A stretch of 64,000 bases of DNA from the NCBI GenBank assembly GCA_023229545.1, contig JALNZB010000018.1:1-64000 (forward strand). The letters run 5' to 3'. Each line of letters opens with the position of its first letter. Positions within the stretch are counted from its first letter, which is position 1. The notes below the pieces were generated by a model. The model was given only the letters and a program-made list of their open reading frames with translations, made no database searches and had not been told where the DNA came from. This DNA comes from Sulfuritalea sp. Lineage in GTDB: Bacteria > Pseudomonadota > Gammaproteobacteria > Burkholderiales > Rhodocyclaceae. Both the position numbers and the translations under genes were made by a program. Positions 1 to 6,853 of the stretch are shown here, one piece after another.

Positions 1-521
1 GCACCGAACTACGCCCGCCCGTGCTCGATTACGCCGGGCTGGTTCCCTCGCTGAGGGGCTATGCGGCGCAGTTCATGAAGCGCACCGCCGTGACGGTGCA
101 CGTCAACGCGCCGCAGGATGGAACCCGGCTCGGCAAAGATATAGAATCGATCCTGTTTCGCATCGTTCAGGAAGCCATGACGAACTGCGCCAAACATGCC
201 TGCGCGAAAAATATTGTTATCGAACTGGATAATTCCGATCGGCATGTTGCGCTGACGATCAAGGACGATGGCTTTGGTTTCGACGCCGACGCGCTGGCGC
301 AAGCCGACAACATGTCGGGACTCGGGTTGATCACCATGAAGGAAAGAGCTGAGTTCGCTGGAGGAAAATTCATCGTTACCTCGCATCCCATGACGGGAAC
401 CGAAATCCGGGTGGAGTTGGAACACAAGGGCGACTCCGGGCAGGAGCGGGCGCCATCAGTCGACTTCGAGAGCCCATCCGCGTGTGCGTTGCCCGGGCCG
501 GAACGGTCGACATTGAATTGA
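1..521 (+). CDS. sensor histidine kinase, C-terminal part (truncated by window edge)
   Basis: Only the end of the gene is present; the frame is open to the left edge (reads TELRPPVLDYAGLVPSL). The segment before the ATPase domain matches the end of a HisKA_3 (NarX/LuxR-partner type) dimerisation domain. The HATPase_c domain shows an N box (QEAMTNCAKHA) and a G1 box (DDGFGF), followed by the GLGLITMKERAE segment typical of NarX/UhpB-class kinases. A tail of about 35 residues without domain features ends the protein. It lies 16 nt upstream of a NarL-type response regulator, so the two very likely form a two-component pair. The signal it senses cannot be told because the sensory N-terminus lies outside the window. 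Confidence 0.9.
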   Translation, partial: TELRPPVLDYAGLVPSLRGYAAQFMKRTAVTVHVNAPQDGTRLGKDIESILFRIVQEAMTNCAKHACAKNIVIELDNSDRHVALTIKDDGFGFDADALAQADNMSGLGLITMKERAEFAGGKFIVTSHPMTGTEIRVELEHKGDSGQERAPSVDFESPSACALPGPERSTLN

Positions 522-537
522 CGGATACGATATCGCC

Positions 538-1194
538 ATGAAAACCCGCGTACTTTTGGCAGATGATCACCAGATGTTCAGGCATGCGTTGCGAACCATG
601 CTGGAACAGGAGTCGAGCATCCAGGTGGTAGGAGAGGCCGGCGACGGCCAAGAGTTGTTGAAGATTGCCGGCGGGACGCCGGTTGATGTCGTCTGCATGG
701 ACATCGGCATGCCACGGATGAACGGCATCGAGGCCACCCGGCGCCTGTTGGGCATCAATCCGGCCATCAAGGTGATCGGGGTTTCCGCCTTCGCCGACCG
801 CGACTACGTCCTGGATATGCTGAAGGCTGGCGCGTCGGGTTACGTCACCAAATCCGAGACCGGTGACGAGTTGCTGCGGGCGATTCGCGCGGTGCGGCTC
901 AATCGGACCTATTTGTGCCCGGAAATCGCGGCCACCGTAGCCGGCGCATTGATCGATGGCAGCGACGGCAAATCGGCTGCCCCGCGTATCGGGGCGCGCG
1001 AGCGGCAGGTTTTGCAACTGGTGGCTGAAGGCAATACCTCGGCGGAAATCGCCCAGCGTTTGCATGTGGCATTCTCAACGGTCGAAGTTCATCGCCGCAA
1101 CATCATGCGCAAACTGGACCTGCACAACGTCGCCGAACTCACCAAGTACGCCATCCGCAACGGCATCACGACCAGCGCAACCAACGGCGGCTAG
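538..1194 (+). CDS. NarL/FixJ-type response regulator
   Basis: A 218-residue two-domain regulator. The receiver domain (about residues 3-120) has the acidic pair D9/D10, the phosphoacceptor D55 (VVCMDIGMP), S83 and K105 (GYVTK). A LuxR/GerE helix-turn-helix follows at about 150-212 (ARERQVLQLVAEGNTSAEIAQRL...STVEVHRRNI). It should be phosphorylated by the truncated kinase just upstream (16-nt gap, same strand) and then bind DNA. The nearest downstream gene, at 1379, is preceded by a set of palindromes that could be its target, but this is inference. Confidence 0.93.
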   Translation: MKTRVLLADDHQMFRHALRTMLEQESSIQVVGEAGDGQELLKIAGGTPVDVVCMDIGMPRMNGIEATRRLLGINPAIKVIGVSAFADRDYVLDMLKAGASGYVTKSETGDELLRAIRAVRLNRTYLCPEIAATVAGALIDGSDGKSAAPRIGARERQVLQLVAEGNTSAEIAQRLHVAFSTVEVHRRNIMRKLDLHNVAELTKYAIRNGITTSATNGG

Positions 1195-1238
1195 CCGCCG
1201 CGCCGTCCCGACAGATCCCGCCGGTGTGTGCCTTGGCC

Positions 1239-1294
1239 GGGGTACCCCGTTACCGGTATCCGGGTACCCGAAATACTTATATCTCCGTATTTCG
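1239..1294 (+). promoter_or_regulatory. cluster of three palindromes upstream of the 1379 gene
   Basis: Two perfect 10-bp palindromes, GGGGTACCCC (1239-1248) and CGGGTACCCG (1261-1270), have centres 22 bp apart, about two helical turns. They are followed by an 8-bp inverted repeat, CGAAATAC (1269-1276) and GTATTTCG (1287-1294), separated by 10 nt. This fills most of the 184-nt gap between the response-regulator gene and the small gene at 1379. It may be an operator for a dimeric regulator; which protein binds is unknown. Confidence 0.4.
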
Positions 1295-1378
1295 CTCAAT
1301 CCCCAGCGCCCCTACGATACACGCAGCAATAGGGTCTTGCGATTGACGCGCCCCAAATCCCAATGGAGATTGCTGGAC

Positions 1379-1771
1379 ATGAAAACAAGAAGGCACTCAA
1401 GAGTGACACGGTGCGAAGTGGTTCGCATCGATTCCGCCGAACTGCTGATAGATTCAATGCAGCACGCCTGCCACTATGAAACGGTCGATGGCAAGCCCTT
1501 GGCGGCGGGGTATTACCTGGCATTGTGGCCAGCCGGAGCGTGCCTTTCATTCCATGGTCGCGAGCTTCGGTATCTCGGTCCGTTCGCGACCAAGGCGGCG
1601 GCATGCCTGCTGCAAACCAGCGCCATGGGGCTGGAAATCGTTGTTGTGCCGGCGAATGGCGATCGCGCCGACGTTGCTACCCCGTTGGCATCGCACCATC
1701 GGCGGCGGATCAATCCGCCATCCGACCGAGTGCGGGCCGCGTTCGGAATGCCCACCTATCAAGGCGCTTAG
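1379..1771 (+). CDS. hypothetical protein, 130 aa
   Basis: I do not recognise this family. The start chosen is ATG 1379 (MKTRRHSRVTRCEVV), with a weak GGAG about 10 nt upstream; an open frame runs further upstream but overlaps the response-regulator gene and is not expected to be translated. The protein is basic at the N-terminus, has a central hydrophobic/aromatic stretch (AAGYYLALWPAG), and ends in an Arg/Pro-rich tail. No transmembrane helix or signal peptide is evident. It follows the two-component pair on the same strand and ends head-on against the GGDEF/EAL gene. Codon use is similar to the neighbours, so it is probably a real gene. Confidence 0.6.
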   Translation: MKTRRHSRVTRCEVVRIDSAELLIDSMQHACHYETVDGKPLAAGYYLALWPAGACLSFHGRELRYLGPFATKAAACLLQTSAMGLEIVVVPANGDRADVATPLASHHRRRINPPSDRVRAAFGMPTYQGA

Positions 1772-3991
1772 TCAGACTCCCTTCACAAACTCCTCGAACG
1801 CGCCCAGCGGCAGCGGGCGGCTGAACAGATAGCCCTGATAGGCATGGCAGCCATGGCTGGCGAGGAAGTCTTTCTGGGCCTCGATTTCCACCCCTTCGGC
1901 GATGACCGCCAATCCCATGCTTTCGGCCAGGGCGATGACCATCTTTGCGATGGAGGAATCGTTGGTGTCGGTGAGAATGTCCCTGACGAAACCCTGGTCG
2001 ATTTTCAGTTGATCCAGAGGCAGGCGCTTCAGGTAGGAAAGCGACGAGTAGCCGGTGCCAAAGTCGTCCAGTGAAAAACTCACCCCTTTGGCTTTCAGTG
2101 CGGTCATCTTGGCGATGACGTCCTCCACGTCATCCACCATCAGGCTCTCTGTCAGTTCCAGCTTGAGCCGTTGCGGGTTGGCCCCGGTTTTATCAAGCAC
2201 CGCCAGCACCTGATCGACGAAGTCCGCGTGATGGAACTGGCGGGCGCTGACATTAACCGCGACAGTGAGATGCGCCATTTCCGGTTGGGACGCCCAGACC
2301 GTCAGTTGGGCACAGGCCGTCTCCAGCACCCAGTGGCCCAAGGGCAGGATCAGGCCGGTATCTTCGGCCAGGGGAATGAACTCAAGCGGCGACACCATGC
2401 CGCGCAGCGGATGCTGCCAGCGCAGCAGCACTTCCACCCCTGTCAGGCGTCCCACGCCATCCATCTGGGCCTGATAGTAAAGAACAAACTGGCCTTTCTG
2501 AACAGCCTCGCGTAAATCCGCTTCCAGCGCGGCGCGTGTCGTAACTACTGCCTGCATCGTCGGATCGAAAAAGCGCAAGGTGTTGCGACCGGCGGCCTTG
2601 GATTGGTACATGGCCAGATCGGCCCGTTTCAGCAGGTCATCTATCGTTCCGTGATGATCGGCGAACAGCGTGATGCCAATGCTGGGAGTGCTGTGATGCG
2701 CGTAATTGTGGAGGTGATAGATATGGTTGAGCGTGGCGAGGATTTTTTCGCCCACGATTTCGGTTTGAGTGGCGGCTTCCAGCACGTTTTCGCTCAGGTC
2801 TTCCAGCATCACCACGAATTCGTCGCCGCCCAAACGAGCCACGGTGTCGCCCTCGCGCACGCAGGTGGACAGGCGCTGGGCGACCTGCTGCAGCAGCAAA
2901 TCACCGATGTCATGGCCACGGGTGTCGTTGAGGGTTTTGAAGTTATCCAGATCGAGAAACAGCAGAGCGCCGTGTCTCAGGCTGCGGGTGCTGGATGCCA
3001 GCGCCTGTTTCAGCCGGTCAATCAACAGCCGACGGTTGGGCAGGCCGGTCAGCGGGTCATAGAAGGCCAGATTCGTGATCTCGTCTTCCGCCTTCTTGCG
3101 CGAGGTGACGTCGGTGAAAGTGCCCACGTAGTGGGTCGTCAGGCCCGCATCGTTTTTTACGGCGGTGACAATAAGCCACTCGGGATACACCTCGCCGGTC
3201 TTGCGCCGATTCCATATTTCGCCCTGCCATGTTCCCGTGCGCTCGATGCTCTCCCACATGGCGGCATAAAAGGCGGCGTCGTGGTGCCCCGAACGAAGAA
3301 GGCTCGGCGTCTTGCCCACGGCTTCTTCGGCGCTGTAGCCGGTAATCTCGGTGAATGCCTTGTTGACCCGCAGAATCACTTTTGCGCTATCGGTGATCGT
3401 CATGCCTTCCTGAACCTCAAAGGCGGTGGCGGCAATGCGAAGCGCTTCCTCGGTTTGCATGCGCTGGCTGATATCGGTGAACAGCATCACCGTTTGGGCA
3501 TGGTGGCCAGCTTTGTCGAATATCTTCGAGGCGACGATCTGAATGTCGCGGTCGTACAACCTGACGTTATGCATGGAGCCGTCGGCACAGGATCGAATTC
3601 CGCTGAGTTCCCCGGCGCACGTGCACACCTCGGCGGCGGGATGGCCGACCACCTGCGCCCGGTTCAAGCCACCGAAGAACCAGTCCATGGCGACGCGATT
3701 GCAGTCATCTACCCGATCATTGCCGTCGAGTACGACGACCGCCGCGCCAAGGGCGTCGAGAATCGCGCGAATTTCGTCGGTGACGATGGAAAGGCTCTGG
3801 TTGGTCTCGTTGAGATGATCGATCACCTGCTGAAAGGACTCGGCGATGATGCCGATGGGATCGAGCGCGATCAGCGTGTCGTCATCGAGTTCCTCGGACC
3901 GCAGTGGGCAAGTCCCCATCACCGCCAGGAGCTGGTCGACCTTGGCGCGGATGTAACGCAGGGCGTCCTGTTTGCTGGGGGTGGGCGTCAC
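1772..3991 (-). CDS. PAS-PAS-GGDEF-EAL cyclic-di-GMP signalling protein
   Basis: A 739-residue cytoplasmic protein predicted to make and/or break c-di-GMP. I chose GTG 3991 because AAGGGA sits 5 nt upstream and it begins 7 nt after the TusA-like gene; a longer frame to 4102 would overlap that gene. Two PAS regions (about residues 60-175 and 190-300) precede a GGDEF domain with an intact GGDEF at about 388 and an RxxD inhibitory site (REGD) five residues before it. The EAL domain follows with EVLLR at about 520, DDFGTGYSSL and EGVE, so both activities could be intact. The first PAS contains a Cys-rich segment (CTCAGELSGIRSC), suggesting metal, FeS or redox sensing. It is the last gene of the MFS-YeeE-TusA-like operon. 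Confidence 0.93.
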   Translation of the reverse strand: MTPTPSKQDALRYIRAKVDQLLAVMGTCPLRSEELDDDTLIALDPIGIIAESFQQVIDHLNETNQSLSIVTDEIRAILDALGAAVVVLDGNDRVDDCNRVAMDWFFGGLNRAQVVGHPAAEVCTCAGELSGIRSCADGSMHNVRLYDRDIQIVASKIFDKAGHHAQTVMLFTDISQRMQTEEALRIAATAFEVQEGMTITDSAKVILRVNKAFTEITGYSAEEAVGKTPSLLRSGHHDAAFYAAMWESIERTGTWQGEIWNRRKTGEVYPEWLIVTAVKNDAGLTTHYVGTFTDVTSRKKAEDEITNLAFYDPLTGLPNRRLLIDRLKQALASSTRSLRHGALLFLDLDNFKTLNDTRGHDIGDLLLQQVAQRLSTCVREGDTVARLGGDEFVVMLEDLSENVLEAATQTEIVGEKILATLNHIYHLHNYAHHSTPSIGITLFADHHGTIDDLLKRADLAMYQSKAAGRNTLRFFDPTMQAVVTTRAALEADLREAVQKGQFVLYYQAQMDGVGRLTGVEVLLRWQHPLRGMVSPLEFIPLAEDTGLILPLGHWVLETACAQLTVWASQPEMAHLTVAVNVSARQFHHADFVDQVLAVLDKTGANPQRLKLELTESLMVDDVEDVIAKMTALKAKGVSFSLDDFGTGYSSLSYLKRLPLDQLKIDQGFVRDILTDTNDSSIAKMVIALAESMGLAVIAEGVEIEAQKDFLASHGCHAYQGYLFSRPLPLGAFEEFVKGV

Positions 3992-3998
3992 GATTCCC

Positions 3999-4247
3999 TT
4001 ACACGCCGCCGAAAATGCGGATGCGATAGCCGTCGTCGATGCGGGTGACCTCGGTGTGAAAGCCCATGCGGTCGACCGAGGCGGGAATCGTCGTGGTGGC
4101 ATGGCGGTCGTCGGTGACTACCACTACCTCGGCAGTGCCGGCGCGAAGCGCCTCTCCGTTCTGGTTCAGTGCCCTGAGCGTCAGCAGCAGACAGGAAGGG
4201 CAGATATGGCCGCGAATGTTTATATCGATAGTATGAATCACGGGCAT
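3999..4247 (-). CDS. TusA/SirA-like sulfur-carrier protein with CPSC motif
   Basis: An 82-residue protein with the TusA/YedF fold pattern: beta strand, then RGHICPSCLLL leading into helix 1, and a second helix/strand ending in RIRIFGGV. TusA proteins carry a persulfide on the first Cys of a CPxP motif; here the motif reads C16-P17-S18-C19, with a second Cys replacing the usual Pro. That would allow a disulfide or metal chelation as in CxxC thioredoxin-like sites. Its ATG overlaps the stop of the YeeE gene by one base (TAATG), showing translational coupling to a thiosulfate/sulfur-transporter-type protein. YeeE-TusA pairs are a known association; the link to the downstream c-di-GMP gene is unusual. 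Confidence 0.82.
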   Translation of the reverse strand: MPVIHTIDINIRGHICPSCLLLTLRALNQNGEALRAGTAEVVVVTDDRHATTTIPASVDRMGFHTEVTRIDDGYRIRIFGGV

Positions 4248-5362
4248 TAACGTATCACGAATCGGGCCAGCAGGCGAGCGCCAATCCAAGTTCCGGGTAT
4301 CAGGCCCACGAGAAACAGGATACTTTGCAGGGCGAGTATGGGCATACCGCCCCACAGGTGCCAGACATTGCACGAGGGCGCCATGCGTGCCGCCAGTCCG
4401 AGCAACAGGCCGCCGGTCAGTGCAGATACGAACTGCCGGCGCGGCAGTCGCCACTGCAACCGCCATTCGCCAAGGCGCGCCGCCGAGAAAAAGGCGCCGC
4501 AGATGATGCCGATCAGCAGCGGATATTGAATCGCGGAAACGGCGTCAAGCTGTGGTCCCGGTCCGCCAATGATCGGACGATCGGAAAATGGCGGCGTGTA
4601 GTTGATCGATTGCACGGCAAAGTAGCCGAGGTTATTGACATGCTCCGGCGCGAACAGCGCTTCGATGCCTGCGCCGAGCTTGGAATAGGAGGTGGTGATG
4701 CCCAGGGGCATGCCGATGAGCACATAAGAGGCGAAGCCCAGAAACGCAAGGATCAGCGCTGCACGCCAAGGCGCCAAGTGGCCGACGGCGAAGGCGGGGC
4801 GATCCATGCGACCGGCGCGAAATTCACGGAAGAGCCAGAAACTGCCGCCAGTCGCGAGCGGTAGCAGCAGTGCCGTCGGCGGCAGCTTGAGCCACTGCGG
4901 CAGCGTGATGACGCCCTGGATCAGCACCGTGCTCTTGGCGAAGGCGCTCCACTGCGGATGAATTTCGGCATAGAACGCCGAGCCGGTGAGCATGCCAATG
5001 ACGGCCAGCAAGCTGGCGGCGCTTCCGGCGCCAAGTTTGAACAGGCTGCCGCAAACACATCCGCCGGCCAGCACCATGCCGATGCCGAAGATGAAGCCGC
5101 CGATGACATTGCTCAGCGAGGGCGGGCCGAGTCCGGGGAAAGGGTAGATACTGATCGCGCCGGTCAGTCGTCCGGCCTCGAACAACACCATGCCGACGAC
5201 GACCAGCAGCAACATTTGGCGCATCAGGAAGAAATCGCGAAACAAAAAAACATCGCGGAAGCAGGCGGTGACGCAAAAATCCGACCGATGCATGACGAAG
5301 CCCGCCGTGAGACCGATGGCCAGCGAACTCAGAATGATCAGCAAGTAGGGCTGTTCCAGCAT
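4247..5362 (-). CDS. YeeE/YedE family membrane transporter (thiosulfate / sulfur compound)
   Basis: A 371-residue integral membrane protein with about nine to ten hydrophobic segments. Conserved Cys-containing motifs of the YeeE/YedE family are visible: SDFCVTACFRD near the N-terminus, GGCVCGSLFKLG in the middle and APSCNVWHLWGG near the C-terminus. YeeE of Spirochaeta takes up thiosulfate through a relay of such cysteines; YedE is linked to selenium or sulfur metabolism. The start is ATG 5362 (MLEQPYLLIILSS), 8 nt after the MFS gene, and the stop overlaps the TusA-like start. The likely role is import of thiosulfate or another reduced sulfur/selenium compound with hand-over to the TusA-like protein. 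The substrate itself is inferred. Confidence 0.88.
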   Translation of the reverse strand: MLEQPYLLIILSSLAIGLTAGFVMHRSDFCVTACFRDVFLFRDFFLMRQMLLLVVVGMVLFEAGRLTGAISIYPFPGLGPPSLSNVIGGFIFGIGMVLAGGCVCGSLFKLGAGSAASLLAVIGMLTGSAFYAEIHPQWSAFAKSTVLIQGVITLPQWLKLPPTALLLPLATGGSFWLFREFRAGRMDRPAFAVGHLAPWRAALILAFLGFASYVLIGMPLGITTSYSKLGAGIEALFAPEHVNNLGYFAVQSINYTPPFSDRPIIGGPGPQLDAVSAIQYPLLIGIICGAFFSAARLGEWRLQWRLPRRQFVSALTGGLLLGLAARMAPSCNVWHLWGGMPILALQSILFLVGLIPGTWIGARLLARFVIR

Positions 5363-5370
5363 CGGTGCAA

Positions 5371-6540
5371 TTATCGTTTTTTTCGACGATACAGCCACAG
5401 CAGCGCACTCGCCAGCGCCGTCATGGCGACGATGGGCAGAGCCCAGATGTTGAGACTGGCCCAGCCTTCGCTGCTGATCAGGACTCCGGAGGACAGCGAG
5501 GTGAGGCCCTGCACGCCGAGCACGATGAAGTCGTTGGAGCCTTGCACCTTGGCCTTTTCCTCCGGATGATGGGTCTCCGTAAGCAACGTGGTGCCGCCGA
5601 TGAAGAGGAAGTTCCAGCCCAGGCCCAATAGCACCAGCGCCCACCAGAAATGCATCAGCGTGATGCCAGAGAGCGCAATGCCGATGCAAACGAACATCAG
5701 CGCGGCGCCGACGATGAGGATGTTCAGCACGCCGAAACGCTTGATCAGGCCACCGGTGAAGAACGATGGCGCAAACATCGCGATGACGTGCCACTGCAGG
5801 ATGAATGCCGTGTCGGCGAACGGCAGGCCGCAGATGTCCATGGCCAGCGGCGTGGCGGTCATCAGCAGGTTCATCACGCCGTAGCCGCAGGCCGCAGCCA
5901 GCACGGCGACGATGAAGGCGGGCTGGCGGGCAATCTGGCGCAGGGGGCGACCGACGGCCTTTTGTTCGCTGACCGACAACGGCGGGATGTCCAGTCGGCT
6001 GGCGAGCAGCATGGACAGTGCGGCGAAGCCCACCAGCGCGCCATAGCTGGCGAGGTAAGTCGGTTCCAGCAGCGTGCGCGTGAGCTTGCCGACTTCCGGC
6101 CCGATCACGCCGCCGAGGATGCCTCCTGCCAGGGTGAGCGATATTGCCTTGCCCTTCCAGTCGAGCGGTGAGGCATCGGCGGCAGCGAAGCGGTATTGCT
6201 GGCCGAAGGCGTTATAGATGCCGGCGAACACGGTGCCGAGGCAGAGCAGCCAGAAGCTGCCGATGCTCACGGCGAAGGCGGAAATCAGCGCGCCGAGCAT
6301 CCCAAGGCCTGAGCCGAGCATAAAGCCGGCACGACGACCGTGGCGTTTCATGAAAAAGGCGGCAGGCAGGGTCGCCAGCGCGCCACCGATCACATAGGTG
6401 GTAATCGGCAAGGTGGCCAGCCGTTTGTCGGCAGCCAGTTGCAGACCGAGCAGGCCGTTGATCGCAATCAGTGTGACGCCGTTGGTCAGCAGCAGCGCCT
6501 GCGCCGCAGCCAGTAGTGCGATGTTCTTCCGGTGATTCAT
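5371..6540 (-). CDS. major facilitator superfamily transporter
   Basis: A 389-residue protein with about 12 hydrophobic helices. It has an MFS-like loop 2-3 (FFMKRHGRRAGF, the A-motif equivalent) and a central loop around residues 185-205. The C-terminus is short and basic (LYRRKKR). It is the first gene of the tightly packed run MFS-YeeE-TusA-like-GGDEF/EAL (gaps 8, -1 and 7 nt) and probably exports or imports a related compound. Similar transporters often neighbour YeeE proteins in betaproteobacteria, but the substrate cannot be told. Confidence 0.9.
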   Translation of the reverse strand: MNHRKNIALLAAAQALLLTNGVTLIAINGLLGLQLAADKRLATLPITTYVIGGALATLPAAFFMKRHGRRAGFMLGSGLGMLGALISAFAVSIGSFWLLCLGTVFAGIYNAFGQQYRFAAADASPLDWKGKAISLTLAGGILGGVIGPEVGKLTRTLLEPTYLASYGALVGFAALSMLLASRLDIPPLSVSEQKAVGRPLRQIARQPAFIVAVLAAACGYGVMNLLMTATPLAMDICGLPFADTAFILQWHVIAMFAPSFFTGGLIKRFGVLNILIVGAALMFVCIGIALSGITLMHFWWALVLLGLGWNFLFIGGTTLLTETHHPEEKAKVQGSNDFIVLGVQGLTSLSSGVLISSEGWASLNIWALPIVAMTALASALLWLYRRKKR

Positions 6541-6570
6541 GCGGCAGAGACTTGATCGACGCGCTTGGTG

Positions 6571-6795
6571 TCAGGCGTATTCGTCGGGATCGGGATCGAG
6601 CATGCGCTCCAGTACCGAGATGCGATCCTTGATCAGCAGTTTGCGCTTCTTCAGGCGGCGCAACAGCAGTTGGTCTTCGGGCGGCGTCAGCGTCATGCGG
6701 CTGATTGCCGCATCGAGATCGCGATGCTCGATGCGCAATTCAACCAGGCTGGCCTGCAAAACCTCGGGAGAATCGCTCGTGTCAGTGGGTTCCAT
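6571..6795 (-). CDS. YdcH/DUF465 family small protein
   Basis: A 74-residue, strongly helical, charged protein with the DUF465 pattern: LRIEHRDLDAAI, PPEDQLLLRRLKKRKLLIKDRI and an acidic end (DPDPDEYA). Members form a short antiparallel coiled-coil hairpin; their function is unknown. It lies 30 nt upstream of the MFS gene on the same strand and may share its promoter. The divergent kinase gene starts 58 nt away. Confidence 0.85.
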   Translation of the reverse strand: MEPTDTSDSPEVLQASLVELRIEHRDLDAAISRMTLTPPEDQLLLRRLKKRKLLIKDRISVLERMLDPDPDEYA

Positions 6796-6853
6796 GCGTC
6801 TATGGTATGGGGGCGGCGGTCTCTTGGCAACCCGAACACGCTAAAATAAGTTC

